Of a stretch of 64,000 nt of DNA, positions 35,649 to 47,691 are shown piece after piece. The number at the start of each line of letters is the position of its first letter. Position 1 is the stretch's first letter. The stretch is from Psilocybe azurescens. Lineage: Eukaryota > Basidiomycota > Agaricomycetes > Agaricales > Agrocybaceae. Location: positions 62,001-126,000 of the forward strand of contig JAJIRX010000675.1 in assembly GCA_023853785.1 (NCBI GenBank). The letters are read 5' to 3'. The notes beneath the pieces were generated by a model. That model ran no database searches and was not told the DNA's origin. It was given only the letters and a program-made list of their open reading frames with translations. Both the position numbers and the translations under genes were made by a program.

Positions 35649-36215
35649 CAAATATTTGAGGAGCTATTGACTTGTACAAGCATTTCCTTTCAGAGTTGTG
35701 TTCACCTTCTACTTTAGCTCCTACCAGTATTTGTAGTATAGTTAATTTTGGCCATGGATTGGTAAAAAAAAAACTCCGTAGTTTGACTGGTGTTCCCCAG
35801 CTCAGGGGATGATTTGGTCAGACAGTGTGATGAGCACACGGAAGGTACGATAGCAAGTCATGATGTAGCCATTGCACTCACACCACAGACTGAACAAAAA
35901 GTCGACTATTATTATATTACAGACCCCAAAAATAGTCTCAACAGCCCTGACGCGAAAGGATGAGGGCAAGAATCGATCAGATACACGGAAGCATTACAAC
36001 AATAGTTGAGGAGTTGGACCGCAGGAAAAATTTTGTCCAAAGATTCCTCAGAGAACGGACGTTGTGCATCAGAGGCATTGAGAATAATAGGCTGGACTTG
36101 ACCGTCAGTACTGTACATTTGCTGGACTTAAAAAGCTTACGATTTTGGAAAATACACTTGAAAGGTGGTACACTGCCATATCTTTCATGTCAATGCTGCG
36201 CTTCATCAAGCTCTT

Positions 36216-37397
36216 TTAAGTATGTACTAACCATTTAATTGATCCGCTGTATCCCATGCCACCGCATTGAGAGTAATGAGGTATTCCCGTCGGGGTCTTG
36301 GTGGGTGCGGTGGTGGTCTTAGTCGTTGTAGTGGTCTTAGTTGTAGTGTGTGTTGTCGTAGTGGTGTGAGTGGTTGATGTGGAAGTTGATTTTGAAGTGG
36401 TCGAAGTACTGGCTGGAGTCGTCGTAGTCGTAGTCGAGGAAGTTGGCGTTTGAGACGGTATAGTCGTCGTAGTCGTGCTGGTAGTAGCGTTTCCTACCTT
36501 ACACCACCCATCACTATTGATGATGAAATCTATGCTCCCATCTGGCTGACTCTGTCCACCTGCGTTGTCGGCGTCTGCAGAGGTATGGCAGAACTTGAAT
36601 AGAGAGCATGTGAGATCTGTGCTTCCTCCCTAGAAATCGTAAGCCTCCGGACCCAAAGATAAAACTGCATCAGAGATTACCTTGCCATTGACGTCGTGGA
36701 AAGCTAGTTGAGAGTTATCAGAATGAGGTGATCATGTATAGCCAAGTGATTGTTTTTATACTCACAATTCACAAAGGTGCATCCCGGGACAGAGTCACAC
36801 ATTGCCTTGCAATCTAGTCATAAATAAATCAGCAGGGATGAAATATAATCTTTATCATGAGGATATTTACCATCGACTGTCTCGACGAGTCCAAATGTCA
36901 TGAAATCGTCAGCCTGGACAGCGGCAGTTATGTTATCGAAGGTTTCAATGTAGCCATCAGAGGGGATTGGCGCTGCAGTAATGGTCACGGTAGCCGTGGT
37001 CGTCGTTGTGGTCGTAGACAACACAGTCTTAGTTGTGGTCGTGGTAGTAGGCTGAGGAGTGGGCTTGGGAACAGGGCAATGCAGAGCATTGGGATAATAC
37101 CAAAGGAATCTGCACATGAACTAGAGGGATCATTAGTAGAGGTAGACATTCTGTGGGTCCTACTGTCACACGCACGTCATGGAGGGTCCAGAGGTCAGGA
37201 TACTTCTGCGGATTGGGTCCATAGTACCAACCAGGGGTGGCTCCAGGAAGCCAAGGGGGTATAGGAGCGTTATAGAAATTGTCAGGACCGGCGTCAAATC
37301 CAAGGACTGCGTTGACGTCGATGGGAGCAATCATCTCAGCGGCCATAGTCCCGAGAGCGGTGGCAGAGGCCACGGAAAGAAGGGAAATAAAGCGCAT
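36216..37397 (-). CDS. Secreted Thr-rich protein with C-terminal CBM1 start (fruit-body-protein type)
   Basis: Five exons are inferred: complement(36216..36629, 36682..36704, 36766..36813, 36871..37120, 37176..37397). It begins MRFISLLSVASATALGTMAA, a signal peptide. Next come a PWLPGATPGWYYG segment, a Thr linker, and a cysteine-bearing module (DGYIETFDNITAAVQ, DFMTFGLVETVDG, CKAMCDSVPGCTFVN, DLTCSLFKFCHTSADADNAG, DGWCK). A second long Thr/Ser linker is followed by HYSQCGGMGYSGS, the first half of a fungal cellulose-binding CBM1. I recall similar modules in agaricomycete fruit-body-expressed secreted proteins. The remaining CBM1 cysteines are not found in frame: the frame stops at 36216, so a further intron or a base error is likely. 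It acts outside the cell, probably on cell-wall or plant polysaccharide. Confidence 0.75.
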
Positions 37398-39451
37398 GTC
37401 TGTTAAGAAACTACTAGGAAAGAATAGAGCAGCTCAAATCTTTAGGCCGAGGGACTGCGAACGAAGCTGATCATATAGTGTATTTATTATATAGGCTAAA
37501 CTTTTGAATGAAGTGGTACTAACGCGGTATTCATTGACATTTGAAGGATGTTCCGAGTCAAAAGATGTACCTAACCATATGTTATGATCGCTCTGACGGA
37601 CCAGCCTTCAGCATAAATACCAGGGTTTGGGTGCATGATCATCATTATTTTGTGTGAGATGTCGTCCAGTAGTTAATGGCCCTGTAGACTGCTAGCGGTA
37701 ATAGTCTGTCAATCATGGGAAAAAGCGGCGATGAAATGCTGCGTTGCTTCTTACGCGCAGGTCCTCAGGCAGCCAAGGATTTCGTTACCCGGCCTCGGAT
37801 GTATTCATCAAATGTTGTTGAACTTCAACACGCGCGCCCACGCGTGCCTTTGGAAGCATTAAATTGAGTTCTTCTCGATTTAAAATAGCACAAATATTTA
37901 CCATGTCATGGCTCAGTAGACCGTGGCAATGGAGAGCGGATAAATGGTCGAAGAAAGAATTGGTGAACCTATAGTCCCTCCACGATCATCGATGGCTGAT
38001 ATATGTCAGTTATGCCTCGCCGTGATCGGATAATGAGCTGTGCCCAACCACAACCGCCTTCATATCCTGACACATCAACGATGAAAATCCGACAATCAAT
38101 GAGAAGGTTTGTTGAAAAGCGGATGGTACGGATGGTCCAATAGGACGGCTCAAGCAGCCTCCTGAACTCAGTCCATTCTTGTGAGAGTACGCATAACAGG
38201 CCACCCTTAGAGCCTGTTCGGCAGAACCATCCTGCGCATGCACCCGTATATCCAGAATCCTGTCGCAAGTGACAGAGGGCTTAGCCTTGTGTGGCGCGCG
38301 GCGATCTTCCTAAATGGGTTTTCCAATTTCAAATTCGGCGGCCAGAGAAACTGCGATGTGTTGTCTTGTGCAAGTCTTGTGTCTCCGATCTACGAAGAGA
38401 AGGATTGCCACTATTTCCACCGGGTGATATCGCAAGCTTATTAGTCGACGTTGTCTAGGCATGACAGTGTTCTTTGGGCTACGGAAATACGGAAAGTTAT
38501 CCAAAGGAATGTACTTGATGTCACCTACAGAGTAACATGCTTAGACTCGGAGAAAAGGCCAGAACCAAGCCAGAACGACTTACATTTGCTTCTTATTAGA
38601 AAGTCTACTATGCGTCTTCGTAGTTGAATTGCAATAATTGGGACAGCCCCGAGCCTGTTCAACGCGGAGAAAGGTGTTATTTCTGTTTCGTCCAGTCTCC
38701 AGTCGGAGGGAAAAAAGACCACGAGTTCTTTCCTGGAGGCTGGTTCATAAGCCGTTGAGTACACATGAGCGTTCCCACGTGAACTGCTTGCTTAATCTGG
38801 AACCCCGTTCTTTCGCCCTTTCGGATGGGTAGAAGGCAACGAAGCACTGACTCATATAAAAGCCTTCTCGTTCCCTGTGTGAGTAAAATACGGTTCTCGT
38901 TATGACACGTTATATGAAGTCCTCAGTTCACAAAGCAGCTAGCACGAATACAAGATATTACTAGCCACCCTGCTAATATCTCAGTAATATTTTGGTATCA
39001 TACCTTTCACTATCCATTCACTAGAGAATCGTGGCATGCTAAAGCCAATTGATGTGAGTTGGCACTTGCGAGCGACGCGTCTATTTTTAAACTACGTATT
39101 CGAAACCAAATAGCCAACGACAGACGCGTTTTGCAAACGAGACAAAGCTAGGTTGCCCTTACCGCTGTTGCCTTGTGAGTTCCCGCTTTGATACTGTGCC
39201 CGTGCCTGGAGAGCACCGCGGATTCAGCGATGTTCAGTGCGACTCTGAAGTACTTTAATCTCTTTATTCTCCCTAACCCCGTGAGTACCAGTCCCTTTAG
39301 CCCTTGCGTTTTGCTAAATCCACCACGCGACATTGATACGTGGACAGAAATTCAGTGTACCAGTATCTGAAATAGATCCAGTATACCGCATACACCAGAG
39401 GACAATAGATCATGGTGCGTAATTTACGATAACTTTATGCTGGCACAGCTT
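37398..39451. other. Intergenic, no gene supported
   Basis: Frames at 38238-38444 (+) and 38525-38764 (-) are open but lack domains, splice structure or codon evidence. The 5' end of the next gene may begin near 39230-39415. Confidence 0.4.
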
Positions 39452-42051
39452 GAACGCCCGTCTCTCCCTCGCTGATTTCGCTATTTTCTACTCGTCTAGA
39501 CGCCAGCTTGATATCCCAAACTTCAATAAATCAATCCAGACCTCTGAGTTTCAGCACTCCGAAAAAGGAGGCTGTGAACTTGGCAAGTCCTGCAACGGAG
39601 GCACTCACAAAGAGAAGACACACATATTCCACCACAGATAAAATCCGAGCGTCTTCTTCAGTAAGTAATACCCCTTGGTAGGATTTTTAAAGTTCCTCGT
39701 ATTGATACGCATATAGGATGCGACTGAGATGATTACTTCACTTTCTGACCCTTTCGATTTTGAGCCGTCTCACAACAACGCGACCAGCGAATCCTCTAAA
39801 AATTCTCTCAGCAAAGTACGCATCGTAACAGTAAGCGCGCATATATGCGAATTATGAATCTAGAATGCAAACCCCTTTTAGCCTTCCAATTCTCCCACCC
39901 GTTTGTCGGTGCACCGAAAACTTACAAATGTATGTCTGATATAATTGGCTCTATCCATGGTGATAATGCTATTTTTACAGGATATCGCAGCTTCATATTC
40001 TTCTGATGGCATGGTAAGTTTTCACCGTTTTCTTATTTTTGCTCATGTGAACAGTAACATTGAACAAATGGCATATGCCCCATTCAGCAAGAAAGCAGAA
40101 TTGTGGTAAGTGAAACGTGGCATTTATATCAACGGTACCGAATATATGCGCCTTCTTCACCAAGCGTAACATGAACAACCCATCAATCAAGACTGGAAAC
40201 AATCCTTCATTGAAAGGCAAAGAGGTGAGAAAGGCTTGATCGTATGTCGAATTTCAAACCTAACTGCGTGACATCCTAGAGAAGAATTTCTGCGCCCGCG
40301 ATCTTGTCCTCATACTGTGGCGACACCGGACAGGGTTCAAAGCAAAAAGCTCGGCTGTCAGCCTCACGAACGATGTAAGGATGGTTTTAATTCAGCCACT
40401 TCTTTATGAGTTTTCTGGGTGAATTCGATTCTTTTCTCCCGTTTAGTTGGGTTCGCCATCGGCTGCGATATATGCCCTGCCCCATTCACATTTAATATCA
40501 CCTCCTGTTCTTCCTCCTACTCTCGCTCAAAAGGTAGACCTCTGTTATAGTCGCCAATAACACCACGTTGACTGTCAGGCCCAGCGACCAAACCCTCCTA
40601 TATCATCGAGTGCGTTCAGCCCGAATAGATCGATTGGAACCGATTTGTCCCCCATCATTGAGGATATGTACACCTTCGTGGACCCAACCGAGGTGAATGA
40701 AGACTCGTTGATTGCATCCACGGTGGACAGTTCAGGTTCCAGTTATGGACAGCTTCTAGAAGAGATGGTGCGTTACCTAAATATCGGTTTCTATTTTCAT
40801 ACCTGCGCGGCCATTATGGTCAGTGACACCGGTACAACCTAATGGTTGTCAAACAAACTTTTTGCTTGCCTTCCATTCAGTTCCCCCTAGTCCCATTGTG
40901 TATGCGTGTTGAAGGCGTTTTGTTGGTTCATGTCGCAGACCATTGACTATTTCAATTTGTCCCAATATGGCGCCTTCGGGGGAATGGAATGGGGTAACGA
41001 CGAAAGTAGACAGACCGAATATTCCGCGCAGCATTCGACCCAGGGCTATGGAGACATACAAGGTGAGCTAAGGTTTAATCAACACACGCATAAACATTCA
41101 CTTTTGGAAGAATAATGAATAACGAATATTGCTGTTTCAGATCCTGGCTGGAGAGGTGACCACTTGGAACCAGTTGAACAGTCTGTTCTCATTCCTGAGC
41201 TCACGTTGACTGTCCCTACCCCCGAGTTGGGGAGCTCAGCCCAGTTCCCTTCGGATGCAGAGCCAAGACCGCTGCTTATCGATGATATTATCGATCGGCC
41301 GTTGAGGAAAAAGAAGACCTCAACAGTGGCGACGTCGAAGACAGAAGGATCCGCTGATTTGGAAACCACATATGCCGACATGAACTCCGGCGGAGACCTG
41401 GACTTGGGGCTAGGTTTGAATCGAAGAAGCTCTGGGGTTTTTCGAGGTAGTCGGCAGGGCGATTTGACTCAGGAGCGCCTAACTGAGCGACGCACTACCG
41501 GAAACGGAAAAATCAATACAAAAACAAAGCGCCTTTCTAGCTTCAGGTGGTCCATATTACGTCAGGAGAGAACAGTGAGCGAACAGGCCACAAACAAGAA
41601 GACCTCTCCCATCTGGAAAAGGCTGTCTCAGGCTTTGGGCAGCGTAGTCGAGTCCTCTGCTCGACGACGACGATCTGGCAGCGATCGAGTTCAGATAAAT
41701 TCTTTGTTCACCGAACTGGCTGGTACCTCGACGTTGCCTGCATCTCAGCTAGATTCACGACGGCATCGTTCGGAATACAACACACCTTCAAAACGTGACT
41801 CTGGATCGTTAGCTCCAGCTATGCCTGTTTGTATACATGAGGAAGGAGAACACGCGGCGTCCCGTCTCTTTGGTCTTCCCAGCACTAGGGAAGCGTCAAA
41901 GTTGTCAAAGAATGAGGCTCAGCGATCGCCTAGGGTCGTGGACAAGAGTGAGAGACAGTACCAGGTCAGAAGACACTCATTCGGATTCAACATGAAAAGC
42001 TTTGCTAAGCGTCGGCGTTACGTTGAGGATGACACGATAAAAGAACTTTAG
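39452..42051 (+). CDS. Unknown protein from many very short, phase-0 exons
   Basis: Exons inferred: ..39660, 39717..39815, 39882..39929, 39981..40013, 40088..40105, 40165..40224, 40282..40374, 40447..40533, 40579..40767, 40939..41062 and 41141..42051. Eight internal exons are exact multiples of three, and one is only 18 nt. Joined, they stay open for more than 600 residues. Recognisable pieces are SLSDPFDFEPSH, ARDLVLILWRHRTGF, DMYTFVDPTEVNED and DYFNLSQYGAFGGMEWG. The basic tail is Ser/Arg-rich and ends RRRYVEDDTIKEL. No domain is recognised. It is mostly disordered, with basic clusters that fit a nuclear or chromatin role, which is inference only. The 5' end is unresolved: the first exon is open only after a TGA at 39449, so an upstream exon or a base error is needed. 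Confidence 0.6.
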
Positions 42052-42764
42052 CGCAAGCAGAGGAGAAAGAACTGCTATTGGCTATAGAACCAGCTGATTG
42101 AGGTGATTCTGTCAGGTATACCAACGAATGGGTTCCAAGGAGACTTTTCCTCGACTAATTTTGGGTCACGTTCGTAACCAGATAGGACCGCACCGGGAGA
42201 AAATGGATTGAAGGGATTCGTCGACGGTGGCGGGTGGCGGTGAAGGATTAACGGTATATTGGGTCGCCAAGAACCCAAGACTTTCTGGTGGCCTGCTGCC
42301 CTTTACTCTTCGTCTATGATGCAGTTTTGTTCAATGTTTGGCGCTTTTGTATGTTGAATAATGACGAAGGAGTGACTCAATACCTTGTGTTTGTTGTGTG
42401 GCGCATATGTTTTTGTGGTCTCCTGTTCGTTTTCTGATTGTTAGTAGAATTACGTCTTTGAAACGGCAATTTGGAGAGAGTTTGGTTAGAAAGAGGTAGT
42501 CGATGATCGGGAGGTTGTGAGCATGGTTTTAATACTTTTAGAGCAGGCGGGAGTATCGGATCGGCCGATGCCGGGAAGGAAGTGGAGAGTGTTTATTGGC
42601 TACAATGGGATTGCCTAAGAATGAAAAAGGCCAACGCTGTACCGCTCAATCGTTTCGTCAAAGCTCGTCTCGTCCGCTGTGTTGGGTTCGTCGTCCTTCC
42701 TCCCGGTTCTCTATTTCATGTCCACCGTTAGCTAACTCGCCCCACTTTTCTCCCTCCTCTCCCC
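42052..42764. other. Intergenic / promoter region of the Nramp gene
   Basis: Nothing beyond short chance frames is seen between two genes on the same strand. A pyrimidine-rich stretch (about 42700-42760) directly precedes the Nramp start, as is common in fungal promoters. Confidence 0.4.
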
Positions 42765-45523
42765 ATGCCAGAATCAACCCCCAGTTCCTTGCCTCACACT
42801 TACTCTCCGTCCGCTTCCTTTGTCCGCCGTCTGAAACATGCTGCGGCAGTTGTTGTTCATCATGGCAAGAAACATACAGGCGTCGGTATAGTCTGTGCTG
42901 TCGCATATTTTGACCCGTGAGTACTCGTGGCTCTTTTCTACCTATCATGCATGACGAACTGTGTGGATATCTAGTGGTAATTGGGGCGTCGACCTCCAAG
43001 CAGGGTCCCAATTCGGATACCGCCTACTCTTTGTGGTACTCCTCGCGGGTCTCTTTGCTGTCTTCCTCCAGGTGGGTGACATTGATGGTTACTGAACGTT
43101 GGTTCTGATAAGCAAACGTCACTTTGTTTAGGTCCTTGCTAGTAGACTCGGTTGCGTGACAGGCATAGGTAAGTTTGATGTGCCATGCTGTTGGAATTTC
43201 TCTTTCTTTCGATGTGGCGGCGCGAGCTCTTAGTGAGCATGGGCGTTCATGCTGTTTCTGGCATGCCGGTCTCACCCTTGCTGTGCATTATCAGCTCAGC
43301 CGTGAACTTCTCGATAGCTATCTGTGCCCCGGCATACCCGCCGCGTCCAAAAATTAGCATGGCAATGGCTAGTCCCTTTTTTCCTCTGCCATCGGCTCCG
43401 TACAATCCAAGCCGTAGGTGTGGGTATAATTAGGAACCATGTGCCTCTCAAGGACTTTGTCGGGAGGACTATATATACCCCACATCGCGTCTCATTTTCG
43501 TCGGTTGCCGTGTTAAACGTTCTTGGTTTTTTTCCACTGTCGACTTTTTTCCTGTCTTTTTGGTTCCGCAGCACCCTTCTTCTAGCATCAAAGATGCTTA
43601 CACTCTTGTTCACACTCTAGATCTCGCTTCCCACACACGGTTATTGCTATACAATAGACCCAAGCACACCCTTCTTTACCGATGGCTAGGTCTGTATCCT
43701 CTCTATGTCTTGGCGGAAGTAGCTATTATCGCCACAGACCTGGCTGAGCTTCTTGGATCTGCGATTGCACTCTGCATGCTCTTCCCGAAATTGGAGCTCT
43801 GGCAAGGCGTGCTAATCACCGCCTTCGATGTTATCTTGATCCTTGGTATGGGCGATCCTTTGCGTGGAAAGCCTGTGAGGATGTTCGAATTGCTTATTGG
43901 TGCCATGGTAAATTTCTCTCGACTCAAGTTCTTGCTATATGCTTAATCATACTTTTTCTTGTAGGTCCTCGCGGTTCTTATCTGCATGATAGTGATCATC
44001 TCCAAAGTTGATGTCAACTGGGCCCACGCCTTCGAGGGATATATTCCTTCGAAGCATATATTTGCACAAGGAGGTGTATACACTTGTACGTTTATTTATA
44101 GATTCAATCTTTTGCGTTTTTGTGGCTGACTCTTGGACTTTTTTTTAGCTGTGGGTATCCTTGGCGCCACCGTTATGCCGCACAGTCTTTTCCTTGGGTC
44201 AGCTCTGGCAACGCAAGATCGTATCTCGTTTAGATCGCACAAGGACATCAAAACACTTACTGCGCTGAGCACCAAGGAGTCGGAAGAATCTCTTCCGGCA
44301 GCCCCACCGGAACGACAGTCGCTCTTCCGCAGAGCATATGAAGAGTGTAAATATTCTGTCCTTGATGCGTTCCGTAAACCGCCGGCTAGCATGTTCGCTA
44401 CGGCTGCGACACGGCATAGCGAACGCCAGAATAACCCATACGAATTCATCCGGGCACATATTTATCATGGAACGTTCGATATCGTTGGCAGTCTTCTCGG
44501 GTTTGCTGTCATGATCAATTCTCTGTAGGCTTATCCTTCTATTTTCGGATTTTCTAAAAACAATTCTGACATGTGCATTTTCTTCTTTTTCCCTTCTTAC
44601 TGGATGTATAGGATTTTAATGCTGGCGTCTGCGGTGTTCTTCTATGGACAGGGGATTTCGGATGATATGAACGCTGCCAGCTTATTCGACGCCTATGATC
44701 TCATCCGCGATATTGTTGGACAACGTGAGGGTGCTTTAAATATCTGTCCTATCATACGAGGCTGATTTGTCGGCCTTTGTGTTAGCCGCCGCCACCCTAT
44801 TTGCTGTCGCACTTTTGGCTGCTGGTCAGGTCAGCTCTAGTCTTTTTGTCACTGTTCATAAAAATAGCCAGATATTAATTTCTTTTTATGGTGTATTGTT
44901 ACAGAGCTCGTCCATCATTGCCACCGTGGCTGGGCAAGCTGTCTGTGAAGGTTTCTTGCAATGGCGTGTTTCGGTAAGTTTCTAGCATCCTTTAAGAGAT
45001 TATTAGGCTCATGCAGATGTTCTCTTTCTTTTCTCGCTGACAGCCTGTGGTACGCCGGTTATTTACACGCTTGCTTGCTATCATACCGGCTATGATCGTA
45101 GCCATCGCCCTTGGACGAGCAGGGATTGATGTGCTCCTCGTCGCCTCGCAGGTTGTGCTCTCGATCGTGCTGCCCTTTATCACCTTCCCGCTGCTCTACT
45201 GTACGGCGAGCAAGTCCATCATGAGCGTGCGCAAGATGGCCTCGAGCTCGAGCTCGCTCTCTCCTGACTCCATCGACTCGGGCACGCGCACCGCTGTGGA
45301 TCTCCTCTCCTCTCCCGAAATAGGTGTATCGCTGCCGCTGCCGCCAACAACGACGACGATGACGCCGGGCGGGCTGGAGAGCGCGGATGCGGATGTACAG
45401 GGCGAGCTGGTGGATTACAGCAACAACAAGCTGACGATCGCTGTTGGGGTGCTTATTTGGCTGGTGGTTGTGGCTGCGAATATGTATGTGATCGTTGAGC
45501 TGGGGTTGGGGAAGGGTGTTTGA
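42765..45523 (+). CDS. Nramp (Smf-type) divalent metal transporter
   Basis: Exons: 42765..42916, 42975..43071, 43132..43168, 43621..43907, 43965..44085, 44149..44524, from 44612, one ending with ...LLAAGQ near 44830, 44905..44973 and 45044..45523. The start MPESTPSSLPHTYSPSAS leads to the first helix with AYFDPGNW (DPGN at residues 50-53, the metal-binding motif). Helix 6 carries GATVMPHSLFLG (MPH motif). AEVAIIATDLAELLGSAIAL and SSSIIATVAGQAV are further signatures. Nramp proteins carry Mn2+/Fe2+ with protons across plasma or vacuolar membranes. The cytosolic loop after MPH is long and charged. The join near 44730-44765 has a frame conflict, probably a base error. The third intron (43169-43620) is 452 bp. 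Confidence 0.93.
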
Positions 45524-46473
45524 AGAGTGTCTCTCTTGCTCCTCTCCTTCCTTGTCCAGATTCGAACACTGGACAGGGGGATCTTTGGGTCGGGGTCGTT
45601 GGATGGATATCGCGGATGCCTATTTCCATCAACGAGGCTCCTATGTCCTGCGCTTTGCCTACTCGTACAGCAGCAACAACAACAATAAAAATATACGAGG
45701 CTTCGAATTGGAGGAGCCTCTCTTCCCATTTCTGTCAGTTCTCTTTCTTGGAACAACATAATATCCCTTTGCCATATCATCATCCACGCCATACATCACG
45801 TCGTCGTTCAGCATTCTATTATACCAACACCGCCCTCCATTACCATGCCCGTTTACTAGACACCCATACGCATACTTTCATTCTGAGGACGAACTATACG
45901 CCACAGATCCAGATCTGGATCCCCTTCCCCCATCCTCACATACTCATTTCCGTTCCATTTAACAACGGCATCGCATTGAAAGAGATTTGACCATTTTTAT
46001 ATCCTTTGGATATTTATACGCTTCCTTCTTCTTTCTCATTCGTTTCTGTTCTCATACCTTTCATTTTTTTTTTCTGGCTTTCTTTCTACATAGAGCCAGA
46101 TTCTGTTTCGTTTATTCGTTTGATTGTAAGAACTGTACTTGTATCCTTTGTTTTTGATTCAAGATTGTTTTGATAGCTTGATTTGATCTGTATATATAGA
46201 ATGAAAATAGTCTCTTGGTTCGAAGTTCTCGGTGGTTATATTTGAGGAGCTGCACTCTAGATGATTAAGTAATTATATAACCCATTGAGCTGAGGGCTCT
46301 GTAGTCAACAATCGGTATCTTCCGCCCCAGTTACAATATCTATGTTACGTTCCACATGAACCATCGTTTGTCGCTGCCTCAGCACCATGCGCACTATGCA
46401 TAGCATATGGATTATCAGATGATAAGTACATATACATAAGGCGTCACCGCAGCTTCTGTCTATCTAATCATAA
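45524..46473. other. 3' untranslated region and intergenic
   Basis: This is AT-rich sequence with pyrimidine runs after the Nramp stop. No coding region is supported. Confidence 0.45.
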
Positions 46474-47188
46474 ATGACGCCCCTTCGCTCCTTCTTCCTC
46501 TGCTCCCTCGTCGCCGCCTGTTTCATTGCATTGTACCACATCCTGCCCCTGAACATCGTCCAACGCCTCTCCAGCAGCATGACTTCCCAGCCACCGCAAG
46601 ACAGCAGCAGCAGCAAGAGCAAGCTCGCCGGGTTCATTTCCCGTGCGGAGCTCCTGCCCCCATCTGCATTCACCCCTCCACCACGCACGGACATCGCGCT
46701 TATTGCGCTGCTCAACAGCCCCGTCGAGCACGCCGGCATCTCCCTCGTCCTATTCATCGACCATACCCTTCTCTCTGCCTCCGGCGCCTACTACAAGCTT
46801 GCGCCAACCGACTATATCGCCCTGCACGCCCTCGCGCAGGACATCACACATAGGGAGCATCATCCCCGTGCCCGCCGACTCGTTCCGCAACACATGGCGC
46901 GTCAAGCACGAGCGGACGGGGCGCCCGATCGACAGGTTCCTGGTACCGAAGACGGTGCTGGGTGCGGTGCCCAAGGAGGAGTACGAGAGCGAGTTTTACG
47001 AGGTGGGCATCTACGGGTGGGACAGGGAGCGCAAGGTGCTGGAGACACCCGTGGGGCAGTATACCGAGCTCGCGCCTCCGCTGCATGAGATGGGCGCGGT
47101 GGTTACGGAGGCGCGGATCGGTGCGGATGGCCCGCGGAATGAAGAGTCACTGAAGAAGGCCAGGGACATCTTGGGAAATGTATTTTAA
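46474..47188 (+). CDS. Unknown membrane-anchored protein
   Basis: I do not recognise the family. It begins MTPLRSFFLCSLVAACFIAL, an N-terminal hydrophobic helix that is either a signal anchor or a signal peptide. The next part has TDIALIALLNSPVEHAGISL and YYKLAPTDYIALHALAQD. The remainder continues in the next frame from about 46845 with HIGSIIPVPADSFRNTWRVK, GRPIDRFLVPKTVLGAVPK and TPVGQYTELAPPLHEMGA, ending at 47188. Both halves have strong coding bias and no stop codons in the relevant frame, so one reading frame broken by a single base near 46835-46850 is most likely. Function cannot be inferred. Confidence 0.55.
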
Positions 47189-47691
47189 AACGTTGACGAA
47201 GTCGAGTCGCCGGGATGTGAGTACTGCAATAGTTCATCAGCGACGGTCCTTTCCATTTAATAATCAACCGCTGAACTCTTTTTAGATTTACTATAACGAC
47301 ATCGGAACTGGAGGAAATGCATGCACAATGAGATTGATGTCTTCCTACGCTTTCTTTCGGGGTCTTCTTTCAGAAGTATGAAAGGAGTTGTGGCAGAGGA
47401 ATAGGAGTAGGAGTGAGTTGTGACTCGACTGTCAGTATGTTTGTCAAATACACAGATAAAGCGCTTAATGAAAAAACCATCGAGTTCACCGTGTCTTAAA
47501 ATTTAAAATCAGACTTCAATTTCAGAAATAGATTACATATCACTCAAAACACAATTTTGTTATTTGCTCGTGGTATCTTTTACATTTGATCAACCTTTAA
47601 TTTTGCATGTCGCGCACATACAGTCCACTTCTGACCCCTATCACCATCTTTCAATCTGCATTATTCCACAGCCAATGGTAATGCAAGAGAA
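47189..47691. other. Convergent intergenic region
   Basis: This AT-rich sequence holds the 3' ends of the two flanking convergent genes. No gene is seen. Confidence 0.45.

Noticed and set aside
38238..38764. Opposed frames near 38.2-38.8 kb as a possible gene
   Set aside because: No domain, splice structure or repeated copy supports either one.
3..45523. A metal-uptake cluster joining the siderophore transporter and the Nramp gene
   Set aside because: They are more than 42 kb apart with unrelated genes between, so there is no evidence of a functional cluster.
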